DNA from: Spirosoma fluviale
GTDB lineage: Bacteria > Bacteroidota > Bacteroidia > Cytophagales > Spirosomataceae
Assembly (NCBI RefSeq): GCF_900230225.1
Contig: NZ_OCNH01000001.1
Location: 1,240,001 to 1,304,000, forward strand
DNA: 64,000 nt
Direction: 5' to 3'
In this document: one piece after another, positions 50,068 to 57,815 of the stretch
Position numbering within the stretch: position 1 is the first letter of the stretch
Layout of the letters: each line of letters begins with the position of its first letter
Position numbers and translations under genes: made by a program
Notes under the pieces: model-generated
The model's input: only the letters and a program-made list of their open reading frames with translations
The model's database searches: none
Told to the model about the DNA's origin: nothing

Positions 50068-51557
50068 CAGAGTTTAAGGTTTACATCAAATTTTTCTAAA
50101 TAATCTGCCACTCGACGGACAAACTGACCACCCAGCGATCCATCGACGACGCGGTGGTCATAGGAGTGAGACAGAAACATCAATTGCCGTATCCCGATAA
50201 AATCTCCTTCAGCCGTTTCAATAACGGCTGGTTTTTTCACGATGGCACCGAAGGCCATGATGGCTACCTGCGGTTGCACAATAATGGGTGTTCCCATCAG
50301 GTTACCGAAGGTGCCAATATTAGAAATCGTATACGTGCCGCCCGCCAGATCGTCGGCGGTCAGCTTGTTCTCACGGGCACGTTTAGTTAGGTCATTTATC
50401 CGTTTGGTCAAACCAACCAGGTTGTACTGGTCAGCATTATGAATGACCGGCACGATCAGATTGCCACTTGGTAAGGCCACCGCCATACCAATATTGATTG
50501 ATTTTTTTACCAGAATGGTATCGCCCTCAACGGATACGTTGATCATTGGGAAGTCTTTGATTGCCTTCACAATAGCTTCAACCAGAATTGGGGTATAGGT
50601 CAGGTTTTCGCCGGTTTGTTGCTTAAACTGATCCTTCACGCGGGTACGCCACTGGACAACGGGCGTCAGGTCGGCTTCAACAAATGAACTGACGTGTGGC
50701 GAAATTTGCTTCGATTCCACCATCCGCTGAGCAATCATCTTCCGCATCCGGTCCATCTGAATGATGTCGGCCTGTCCGTTTACGGAACCGTTTGACTGGC
50801 TTTCTGCCGGTTTTGGCACGGCTGGCGAAGCTACAGAGTGAAGTAGTTGCGTTTGAGGAACGGGCTGTTTGGGTTGCTGACCATTACCGGGTACTGAAGA
50901 TGTCCGGCCCTCAGTGCGGTCGATAACGTAGGCGAGTATATCTTTCTTTGTAACTCGGTTTTCGGCTCCCGATCCCGGAATACGGTCAAGCTCATCGCGC
51001 GAAACGTTTTCTTCCTTGGCGATATTCAGAACTAAAGGAGAATAGAATCGATCGTTGAAAATGGGTGTATCACCCGCCAGTGTTTTCGCGGATGTAGCAA
51101 CAGCCTTCTCTACAGGAGCTGAACGACTACTCAGGGTAGCAATGCTTGTTTCCAGTTCATAGGCTGCCGTAGAAATGGCCGGCTCAGGCATAAGGTCGGG
51201 TTGAGGGCTTGGCACATTGGCAACATCACCCACACCTACGGGTGTCTGGTTGGCATTAACCTGTGACGGCTCGTCCGGCACCGATTGTTTCGGGGTTGTT
51301 TCCGCTTCAACATAGGCTTCGGTTTCAATGCGGGCGATGGATGCACCTACGGCAACAACGTCGCCCTCTTTAACCAGAATTTCCTTCAGAATACCATTGT
51401 GTGAGGCTGGCACTTCCGTATCCACTTTATCGGTAGCTACTTCCAGCACAGATTCATCAGCCTCAATACGATCACCCGGTAGCTTGAGCCAGGCAATAAC
51501 CGTACATTCCATTATACTTTCGCCCATTTTGGGCATAACCATGTCGATGAGAGCCAT
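50067..51557 (-). CDS. 2-oxoacid dehydrogenase E2 component (dihydrolipoamide acyltransferase)
   Basis: A 496-residue E2 protein that carries acyl groups on lipoate from E1 to CoA. The N-terminal lipoyl domain has the lipoylated Lys44 in EVATDKVDTEVPAS. The E1/E3-binding domain lies at about 170-210 (SPLVLNIAKEENVSRDELDR, GSGAENRVTKKDIL). The catalytic domain (about 260-496) has MAQRMVESKQ-type opening (MRKMIAQRMVESKQISPHV) and the active-site SYDHRVVDGSLGG. The linkers are Pro/Ala/Gln rich. The specific complex (pyruvate, 2-oxoglutarate or branched-chain) is not set by context, because no E1 or E3 gene is next to it. Confidence 0.93.
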   Translation of the reverse strand: MALIDMVMPKMGESIMECTVIAWLKLPGDRIEADESVLEVATDKVDTEVPASHNGILKEILVKEGDVVAVGASIARIETEAYVEAETTPKQSVPDEPSQVNANQTPVGVGDVANVPSPQPDLMPEPAISTAAYELETSIATLSSRSAPVEKAVATSAKTLAGDTPIFNDRFYSPLVLNIAKEENVSRDELDRIPGSGAENRVTKKDILAYVIDRTEGRTSSVPGNGQQPKQPVPQTQLLHSVASPAVPKPAESQSNGSVNGQADIIQMDRMRKMIAQRMVESKQISPHVSSFVEADLTPVVQWRTRVKDQFKQQTGENLTYTPILVEAIVKAIKDFPMINVSVEGDTILVKKSINIGMAVALPSGNLIVPVIHNADQYNLVGLTKRINDLTKRARENKLTADDLAGGTYTISNIGTFGNLMGTPIIVQPQVAIMAFGAIVKKPAVIETAEGDFIGIRQLMFLSHSYDHRVVDGSLGGQFVRRVADYLEKFDVNLKL

Positions 51558-51573
51558 GTTTTTTTTAGGAGTG

Positions 51574-51658
51574 AGGAGTTAGGAGCGAGTAGTGAGGAGT
51601 TGCTGACGCCGGTAGTATTCTCGCGTCAGCAACTCCTCACTACTCGCTCCTAACTCCT
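51574..51658. repeat. Palindromic element, GGAGTTGCTGACGC family, copy 2
   Basis: Perfect 36-base inverted arms (51574-51609 and 51623-51658) around a 13-base loop. It is the reverse-oriented, longer relative of 39816-39870 and lies between the cinA stop codon (51660) and the E2 start (51557), so a cinA-E2 transcript would carry a very stable hairpin 16 bases before the E2 start. Confidence 0.92.
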
Positions 51659-51659
51659 A

Positions 51660-52913
51660 TTACTGATTCAATATTTCTTCCCGCAGCATATTCAATACAT
51701 ACATTGTTGTAAGCTGAATGTTTTGATCGCGGTACTGACCTAGTTTAAGGAGTCGGGTAACGGTGCGCTGTTCGGTTGAGCAGGCAATCCAGATCGTGCC
51801 AACGGGTTTATCGGGTGTGCCACCATCGGGCCCGGCAATGCCACTGGTCGCAATGCCAACAGATGTACCAAGGGCTTTACGAACGCCTTCGGCCATCTGG
51901 CGGATGGTTTCTTCGCTCACAGCGCCATAAGCTTCCAGCGTTTCGGGCAGAACCCCCAACTGCGTTACCTTTACGCTATTGCTATAACTAACCACACTGC
52001 CCCAAAAATAAGCCGAGGAGCCGGGCACTTTCGTTATTTGCGCCGATACATAACCACCGGTACAGCTCTCGGCAATGCTTAGGGTCAGTTGCTTTTCAAG
52101 TAATAACTTGCCAACAACCGTTTCAATTTCTTCATTATCAAAACCATACACATTCTTTTCAATGAGGGGCATCACCTTCGTTACCTGTTCGGCCAGTTGG
52201 TGGTCGAGTAAGGTATTGTCAGCGCCGGTTGCTGTCAGACGCAATTTTACACCCCCAAAACTTGGCAAATAAGCCAGCTTGATGTGGTCGGGGAGGGCGT
52301 CTTCCCAGGCTTCAATCCGTTCGGCCAGAAACGATTCGCCGATTCCAACCGTCCGAATCATCTTGTGCTTGATGATAGGCGTTTGAAAATGCGCGGTTAG
52401 TTTTGGCAGGATGCGGTTCGACATGAGGTGCTTCATCTCAAAGGGAACACCGGGCAAGGATATGTATACCCGATCCTGGTGCTCGAACCACATGCCGGGC
52501 GCGGTACCCCAATCATTCTGAATGTAGACCGCATTGGCGGGCAGGTCGGCCTGACCCCGGTTAAGGTCGGTCATTTCACGGCCCCGTTTCTCGAAAAAGC
52601 CGGTTACCAGGGCCAGTGCTGTTTCATTACGGACCATGCCGACGCCAAAATAGGTACAGAGTGTCTTTTTGGTAATGTCATCCTTTGTTGGTCCCAGACC
52701 ACCGGTGATGATGATAATATCGGCACGTTGGTGAGCTTCGGCAAGAACCTGTAAGATGGCTTCTTTCTGGTCGCCTACCGACGATTTTCGAATCACGCGG
52801 ATGCCAATGTTCGTTAATTCGGTTCCGATCCAGGCTGTATTTGTATCGGCAATTTGTCCAAATAATATTTCGTCGCCAATCGTGATTACTTCGGCGCGGA
52901 CGGTGTTGATCAT
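51660..52913 (-). CDS. cinA: CinA family protein (nicotinamide-nucleotide amidohydrolase)
   Basis: A 417-residue two-domain protein. The N-terminal molybdopterin-binding-like COG1058 domain (about 1-170) has EVITIGDEILFGQIADTNTA and IIIITGGLGPTKDDITKKTL. The C-terminal amidohydrolase domain (about 255-417) has LSIAESCTGGYVSAQITKVP with the catalytic Ser/Tyr region, and ATSGIAGPDGGTPDKPVGTI. The C-terminal domain deamidates nicotinamide mononucleotide; the N-terminal one can have ADP-ribose pyrophosphatase activity. ATG 52913 is favoured over 52976 (MTTRLVKRH...). Confidence 0.95.
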   Translation of the reverse strand: MINTVRAEVITIGDEILFGQIADTNTAWIGTELTNIGIRVIRKSSVGDQKEAILQVLAEAHQRADIIIITGGLGPTKDDITKKTLCTYFGVGMVRNETALALVTGFFEKRGREMTDLNRGQADLPANAVYIQNDWGTAPGMWFEHQDRVYISLPGVPFEMKHLMSNRILPKLTAHFQTPIIKHKMIRTVGIGESFLAERIEAWEDALPDHIKLAYLPSFGGVKLRLTATGADNTLLDHQLAEQVTKVMPLIEKNVYGFDNEEIETVVGKLLLEKQLTLSIAESCTGGYVSAQITKVPGSSAYFWGSVVSYSNSVKVTQLGVLPETLEAYGAVSEETIRQMAEGVRKALGTSVGIATSGIAGPDGGTPDKPVGTIWIACSTEQRTVTRLLKLGQYRDQNIQLTTMYVLNMLREEILNQ

Positions 52914-53097
52914 TTTGACTGAGTAATAAAAAGAAGAAATAGAGAAAGTGTGACGTTTTACCAATCGGGTTGTCAATGAATCACCGGAAAATTAGCAATG
53001 GCCACTTTACTTTATCCATTCGGTGCTGTCAAAAGTACGAAAAAACGATTTAGGGCCATTGACCGTTATAAAATGGCAACCTGATTAATTCAATTCT

Positions 53098-53877
53098 ATG
53101 ATGAAGAAAAAAGTTTTCACAGCCGCCCTTCTGGCTCTAGTAAGCAGCCAGGTTGTTTTTGGACAAGACACAACCGTAACGACGGGCCGCCCACAACAAT
53201 CGTCGGGTGGCGGCATTTTTGGTAAAGTACTAAAGGCGGTAAGCACGGCCACATCGGGTACGGCGGGTGGTTTGACGAGCAGCGATATTGCCTCCGGGCT
53301 TAAAGAGGCTTTGCAGGTTGGTATCAGCAAAGGGTCTGACCAGGCATCGGCCGTAAACGGGTATTTTAAGAATCCCCTGTTAAAGATCGCTTTTCCTCCC
53401 GAAGCACAGAAGGTTGCCTCAACGCTGCGGCAGATAGGACTCAGCAAACAGGTCGATCAGTTTGAACTATCGCTCAACCGGGCTGCCGAAGATGCTGCCA
53501 AAAAGGCTAAGCCTGTGTTTATAAAGGCAATCACATCCATGAGCATTCAGGATGCGGTGGGTATTTTGCGGGGTCAGAATGATGCCGCAACGCAATACTT
53601 ACGCCGGACTTCGGGCCAGCAACTGGTAACGGAGTTTACCCCAATTATTGACAGCACCCTGAAGAAGAACAACGCCACTCGGTACTATGCTGATTTAGTG
53701 AATACCTATAATAAGGTGCCCTTTGTGCAGAAGGTAAACCCGAATCTTACCCAGTACGCTACGAATAAGGCCGTTGATGGCCTATTCATTCTGGTAGCAC
53801 AGGAAGAGCAGAAAATTCGGGAAAACCCAGCTGCACGGGTTACCGATCTGCTGAAGAAAGTATTTAGCAAGCAGTAA
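53098..53877 (+). CDS. DUF4197 family secreted protein
   Basis: A 259-residue protein with a signal peptide (MKKKVFTAALLALVSSQVVFGQ after the first Met). The mature protein is mostly helical: LTSSDIASGLKEALQVGISK (about 56-75), IAFPPEAQKVASTLRQIGLS (about 97-116) and a C-terminal VDGLFILVAQEEQKIRENP segment near 235, which are DUF4197 blocks. Function unknown, likely periplasmic. It is followed by the palindromic repeat at 53892-53954. Confidence 0.9.
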   Translation: MMKKKVFTAALLALVSSQVVFGQDTTVTTGRPQQSSGGGIFGKVLKAVSTATSGTAGGLTSSDIASGLKEALQVGISKGSDQASAVNGYFKNPLLKIAFPPEAQKVASTLRQIGLSKQVDQFELSLNRAAEDAAKKAKPVFIKAITSMSIQDAVGILRGQNDAATQYLRRTSGQQLVTEFTPIIDSTLKKNNATRYYADLVNTYNKVPFVQKVNPNLTQYATNKAVDGLFILVAQEEQKIRENPAARVTDLLKKVFSKQ

Positions 53878-53891
53878 TGAATGTAATATAG

Positions 53892-53954
53892 GCAGAACCC
53901 TGCTTTTGTGATGGTTAGGTTTCACCCCTCATCATCATAAAAGCAGGGTTCTAC
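53892..53954. repeat. REP-like inverted repeat (GTAGAACCCTGCTTTT type)
   Basis: GCAGAACCCTGCTTTT (53892-53907, left arm to 53913) is mirrored by AAAAGCAGGGTTCTAC (right arm 53930-53954), 20 of 22 matching. The loop is 16 bases. It lies between the DUF4197 gene and the globin gene, which converge. Confidence 0.8.
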
Positions 53955-53957
53955 GTT

Positions 53958-54359
53958 TTACGATTCCATAAACGAGTCATTATTGATGTACTCCAGCTTA
54001 TTGTTCCAGACAAGAGCAATCTGGGTGGCACGCTGGCGAACCTGCTCCGCCATTTCGCCCGTGAATTTTTCGGAAAGGGTAGCGGTAAACAGTTGAAGCC
54101 ACCGCTCAAAATGATCAAGGGTAAGTGTGTGCTTCTGGTTGACCAGCAGATGCGGGCGGAATGGGTGGCCGCTGTAAGCGTTGTTGCCCAGAATCAGCGA
54201 CTCCCAGAAAGCATACATTTTAGGCAAATGATGCGACCAGTCGACCTGGGCTACATCGGTAAAAATTGGCCCGATGAGTGGGTCGACCTGCACTTTTTCG
54301 TAAAACGAATCCACCAGAAACCGAACCGCTTCCGGAGAATCCAATGGTATCTTGGACAT
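53958..54359 (-). CDS. Group III truncated hemoglobin
   Basis: A 133-residue truncated globin of the 2-over-2 fold. The proximal His is likely in LTLDHFERWLQLF (about residues 77-89), and PLIGPIFTDV (about 26-35) and HPFRPHLLV (about 66-74) are group III blocks. It binds haem and may handle oxygen, nitric oxide or reactive nitrogen. It follows the ArsC/Spx-like gene by 14 bases in the same direction. Confidence 0.88.
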   Translation of the reverse strand: MSKIPLDSPEAVRFLVDSFYEKVQVDPLIGPIFTDVAQVDWSHHLPKMYAFWESLILGNNAYSGHPFRPHLLVNQKHTLTLDHFERWLQLFTATLSEKFTGEMAEQVRQRATQIALVWNNKLEYINNDSFMES

Positions 54360-54373
54360 GGATGTATTCTTTC

Positions 54374-54736
54374 CTACAGAACCGTGGTTCCGTTAGAAAA
54401 CGTTTCCTGATAAGCTGTTTCGTTAAAGCCCAGGGCGATAATTTTCCCATCGGCTTCGATCAACGGGCGACGGATGACAGATGGTTTTCCCATCATCAAG
54501 GCAATGGCACCCGCAGCATCGGTGGGTTTTTCGGCATCAGGAAGCTTCTTCCAGGTCAGTCCAGACCGGTTTACCAGTTCCTCCCACGGCTTTTGAGTCA
54601 ACCAATGTTCAATCGTTTGCCGGTCAATGCCCTGTTTCTTGTAATCGTGGAATTGATAGTCGACACCTTGCCCCGTGAGCCAGGTACGCGCTTTTTTTAC
54701 CGTGTCACAATTCGGAATGGCGTATAAAGTGTACAT
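54374..54736 (-). CDS. ArsC/Spx-family thioredoxin-fold protein
   Basis: A 120-residue ArsC-fold protein of the Spx/MgsR/YffB type. N-terminus LYAIPNCDTVKKARTWLTG has the single Cys10 of the ArsC family (CxxxKKA). KPSVIRRPLIEADGK (about 84-98) carries the RRP motif. Arsenate reduction is possible but this subgroup is not usually an arsenate reductase. It is transcribed towards the truncated globin gene, with a 14-base gap. Confidence 0.88.
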   Translation of the reverse strand: MYTLYAIPNCDTVKKARTWLTGQGVDYQFHDYKKQGIDRQTIEHWLTQKPWEELVNRSGLTWKKLPDAEKPTDAAGAIALMMGKPSVIRRPLIEADGKIIALGFNETAYQETFSNGTTVL

Positions 54737-54840
54737 AACGGGTGTTAATTTGGGACGAAAGTACCGAAAATGTCGTTTTCAGTCGTAGCAAACCTGGATG
54801 TTTGTTAGCCATCAAGTCGCGGGTTTACAGCCGCACTGCG

Positions 54841-54848
54841 TATTTTTG
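54841..54848 (+). promoter_or_regulatory. -7 element TATTTTTG for gldC
   Basis: TATTTTTG fits TAnnTTTG and ends 5 bases before the gldC ATG at 54854, implying a leaderless or nearly leaderless transcript. Confidence 0.5.
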
Positions 54849-54853
54849 TATCT

Positions 54854-55207
54854 ATGAAAAAATCAGACATTCATTTTTCGGTTGAATTAGACAACCAGAA
54901 TATCCCCGAGAAAATTTATTGGGAAGCCACAGACAACCCAAATGAGGGGCTGAGTGATACGCGGGCCATTGCCATTTCTTTATGGGATCATTACCATAAT
55001 AGTACGCTTAAGATCGACCTTTGGACGAAAGAGATGGAGGTGGTCGACATGAAGCGTTTCATGATTGAGATCATGAGCGGTATTGCTGATACGGCCCTTA
55101 GCGCAACGGGCGACCAGCGCATGGCGGATGATATTGAGAATACCTGCAAGGTATTGAGCAAGCGGCTGGAGGAAGAAATAAAGCAGCAAAAGCAACAACA
55201 GCAATAG
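54854..55207 (+). CDS. gldC: Gliding motility protein GldC
   Basis: A 117-residue cytoplasmic protein of the GldC family, which is needed for efficient gliding in Flavobacterium. The family body IHFSVELDNQNIPEKIYWEA (about 6-25) and RAIAISLWDHYHNSTLKIDL (about 37-56), and KRFMIEIMSGIADTA are recognisable. The C-terminus is a Gln-rich tail (KQQKQQQQ). It stands apart from other gld genes in this window. Role is known from the family; mechanism is not. Confidence 0.92.
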   Translation: MKKSDIHFSVELDNQNIPEKIYWEATDNPNEGLSDTRAIAISLWDHYHNSTLKIDLWTKEMEVVDMKRFMIEIMSGIADTALSATGDQRMADDIENTCKVLSKRLEEEIKQQKQQQQ

Positions 55208-55274
55208 CGGATACGAACCGCATGAGTTTGGCCGTTAATTTGCTAAGACGTACCTCGTAACGACTGCTATTTTT

Positions 55275-56465
55275 ATGAAAAAAATACTTCTGCTACTTCT
55301 GGTAGCCCATATTTCGTTAGCTCAGAAGCCGGGCGGTATTGAGTTCAAGACAACGCCAATAAACAGTGTTTTTCAGGAAGCCCGGCGGGTAGGTAAGCTC
55401 GTATTTGTCGAAATCTATTCGCCAACCTGCCACACCTGTCAGAGCTTTATTCCAACTCTGGCCGATAGCCGGGTGGGTAAGGTCTATAACGCTAAGTTTT
55501 TGAGTACAAAGCTGGACATTGGTTCGCCTGCTACCCAGACCTTTCTAAATAGTCGACGCTTGTTTGTGCCGTCGTTACCCTTATTTCTGTATTTCGACCC
55601 CCAGCAAAACCTAATTCACTTTGCCATGAGTAATAACTCTACGGATGAAGTGATCCGGCATGGAACCAATGCGCTGAACCCGCAGGCAAGAAGTCAGGGA
55701 ATGAAAGCACGGTATCAGCAGGGTGAACGGTCAGCTAATTTCCTGATCGACTATGCCATGTTTGGCCGGGTTACGAAAGATACCGTTGCAAATATGGCGG
55801 CTATGAATGAGTATGCACGTCAGCAGTCGGCAGCTACGTTTGCCAATCAAACAAACTGGCTGGCGCTACAGAAACTGGTTCTGGACTATGAAAATCCGAT
55901 GTTCCAGTACATGTTGAATCACATGGATACGTACCGAAAAGCCTATGGAGCAGAACAAACGCTGCAGGTTGCCGAAAATATCCTAATGTCGTCGTTGTTT
56001 AGCGGCCGGGGGGCACAGTATCCGATTGCCAAAATTATCCAGATCCAGCAGGACCTCATAAAGATTGGGGTTGATACAAAAGTCGCACACAATCGAACGC
56101 TCCTGCCTGAAGTGAACGCCTACTTTCGTGCCCGTCAGACAGCTAAAGCCGCAGAACGGATGGATAATCAGGTTAATTCCAACCAGTTGAGCGTGCCGGA
56201 ATATGTTTACATCAGCCGGTTATTTAACCGGTCAAGTCCCGACGCTGTCGATGCCCCAACGGTCGTTAAATGGGTAAATAAAGGGCTTGCCCTGAAGCCG
56301 GCTCCTAAAGAACAGGCTGATTTATATTATGAGTTAGCAGAAGCCTATCGGCGGGGTGGAAAAAACGCCGATGCCCAAAAGGCAGCCCAGAAGTCGATGG
56401 AGCTGGCACAGGCTACTCAACTGGATACCCGTCGAAACGTGGAGCAGATGGGAAAACTGAAATAG
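55275..56465 (+). CDS. Exported thioredoxin-fold protein
   Basis: A 396-residue protein with a signal peptide (MKKILLLLLVAHISLAQ). The thioredoxin domain (about 25-140) has the CHTC motif at residues 52-55 (VEIYSPTCHTCQSF), a C-x-x-C redox pair. The rest, about 250 residues, is helical with TPR-like repeats (ALKPAPKEQADLYYELAEAY). It probably acts in the periplasm in disulfide or thiol handling. It follows gldC by 67 bases. Confidence 0.85.
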   Translation: MKKILLLLLVAHISLAQKPGGIEFKTTPINSVFQEARRVGKLVFVEIYSPTCHTCQSFIPTLADSRVGKVYNAKFLSTKLDIGSPATQTFLNSRRLFVPSLPLFLYFDPQQNLIHFAMSNNSTDEVIRHGTNALNPQARSQGMKARYQQGERSANFLIDYAMFGRVTKDTVANMAAMNEYARQQSAATFANQTNWLALQKLVLDYENPMFQYMLNHMDTYRKAYGAEQTLQVAENILMSSLFSGRGAQYPIAKIIQIQQDLIKIGVDTKVAHNRTLLPEVNAYFRARQTAKAAERMDNQVNSNQLSVPEYVYISRLFNRSSPDAVDAPTVVKWVNKGLALKPAPKEQADLYYELAEAYRRGGKNADAQKAAQKSMELAQATQLDTRRNVEQMGKLK

Positions 56466-56475
56466 GGAATTATAT

Positions 56476-56526
56476 AAATTGAGGTTTCCAGTAGTTGTTT
56501 ATCATAACCACTGGAAACCTCAATTT
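56476..56526. terminator. Bidirectional terminator between convergent genes
   Basis: Perfect 17-base arms AAATTGAGGTTTCCAGT (56476-56492) and its complement (56510-56526), with A/T-rich flanks. It covers the end of the TPR gene (stop at 56525-56527). Confidence 0.85.
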
Positions 56527-57079
56527 ATTTTTGCTGGTACACCGGCCGGGTAAACGGGGGTTGTAGCAGAATATGAAATGAATTTTCGTCGCCTAACGAA
56601 ACCGCCCGACGAAGATCATTTTCTGCCTGGGGTAACTGACGGACCTGTATGCGGGCCAGGGCTCTCCACCGGTAGGCATCGGGCTTATCGTCCCGAAAGT
56701 GCCAGACAGCTTTGTCAAATTCCCGAAACGCCTGCTGATAGTCGCCTGTATAATAAAAGGCAACGCCCCGGTCGAGGTAACATTCTGCCAGCGTATTGTC
56801 TCGGTTGATAGCCTGGGTTAGGTCGTAGATCGCCGAATAATGATTCTCCTGAACCAATTGACATTTGCCCCGATAAGCGTAGGCAATGGCTGATTTGGGG
56901 TACTGACGAACGGCATCATCGAAGTAACGATAGGCATCATCGAAATTTCGGTTCTGGACCATTTCTATGCCTTTTCGGAACCGTTTCTGGTCTTTATCAG
57001 ACGGAGTGTCGTGGTCCATCAGGAAGAACCGGACGGTTAGATAGATTCCGAAAAGTAGACTTAAAAGTACAACTTCCAT
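56525..57079 (-). CDS. Membrane-anchored TPR protein
   Basis: A 184-residue protein with an N-terminal hydrophobic segment (VVLLSLLFGIYLTVRFFLM, about 3-21), then TPR repeats (about 34-165): FDDAYRYFDDAVRQYPKSA, YSAIYDLTQAINRDNTL, YQQAFREFDKAVWHF and LPQAENDLRRAVSLGD. It probably holds partner proteins at the membrane. Partner unknown. Its stop lies in the terminator stem. Confidence 0.85.
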   Translation of the reverse strand: MEVVLLSLLFGIYLTVRFFLMDHDTPSDKDQKRFRKGIEMVQNRNFDDAYRYFDDAVRQYPKSAIAYAYRGKCQLVQENHYSAIYDLTQAINRDNTLAECYLDRGVAFYYTGDYQQAFREFDKAVWHFRDDKPDAYRWRALARIQVRQLPQAENDLRRAVSLGDENSFHILLQPPFTRPVYQQK

Positions 57080-57146
57080 AACCGAATCTGGTTTTTTCTA
57101 GCCTTGCGAATTTAATTGTTTTGGGCTGGCCCGACAAGCCATTTGT

Positions 57147-57497
57147 TCAGATTAATTGTGCCTGAACCGCCTTGGGCAAGCTCTTTTTTACCAGCTCGTA
57201 CGAGTGGTCAATCCAGCCCTGTACATCGCTGGAACGGACCTGGCCATCGAGCGTGATGGTATTCCAATGGGTCTTATTCATGTGGTAGCCAGGTGTCACG
57301 GCTGCATGCTCTTCCCGCAGCTGAACCGCCAGCTCGGGGTCACATTTTAAGTTAATGGTCGTTGGCTGGCTCTCGGTTGCCAGTAGGGCGAACATTTTAC
57401 CCCCAACTTTAAAGACGAGCGCATCGCCACCGAAGGGAAAAGACTCAGTAACACCCGGTTTGCCAATGCAATACTCGCGCAGGGTTTCAGTGTTCAT
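57147..57497 (-). CDS. MmcQ/YjbR family protein
   Basis: A 116-residue protein of the MmcQ/YjbR (DUF419) family. Blocks: LREYCIGKPGVTESFPFGGD (about 5-24), KVGGKMFALLA (about 28-38), TINLKCDPELAVQLREEH (about 46-63), HWNTITLDG (about 76-84) and a final DHSYELVKKSLP. Members have a CyaY-like DNA-binding fold. The start ATG at 57497 overlaps the stop of the preceding small gene by 4 bases, which supports it. Confidence 0.9.
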   Translation of the reverse strand: MNTETLREYCIGKPGVTESFPFGGDALVFKVGGKMFALLATESQPTTINLKCDPELAVQLREEHAAVTPGYHMNKTHWNTITLDGQVRSSDVQGWIDHSYELVKKSLPKAVQAQLI

Positions 57498-57682
57498 CGG
57501 ACGCAATGGCGAACGGTATAGACTATAATTGCCATCAGAAACATCAGAATAGAAATGCGATTGATGCCATGCATCATCCGAAGGTTTACGCTGGTAGGAC
57601 TGTTCGGATCGGGTTTGCGAAATACCCGTAGAAAATAAGCGAACACAGGCCCAATTTTTAGATAATCAACGAATCTGTTCAC
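57494..57682 (-). CDS. Small membrane protein (DUF6728-like)
   Basis: A 62-residue protein starting at GTG 57682. It has an amphipathic N-terminus (FVDYLKIGPVFAYFLRVF), the KPDPNSPTSVNLRMMHGINR block and one C-terminal helix (ISILMFLMAIIVYTV, about 43-57). I recall a bacteroidete family of this design as DUF6728. The 4-base overlap with the MmcQ start supports a two-gene operon. Function unknown. Confidence 0.75.
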   Translation of the reverse strand: MNRFVDYLKIGPVFAYFLRVFRKPDPNSPTSVNLRMMHGINRISILMFLMAIIVYTVRHCVR

Positions 57683-57815
57683 AAGCTGAAGTGGCTAAAG
57701 CACCGCTGAATGCGGCTCTGAATGATTAATGGAAAATACCATGTCGAACATAATTGTTCTACTTGAGAACAAATAAAGTGGGCAAAAAATTACCCACTCT
57801 GCCAATAATCATTGA

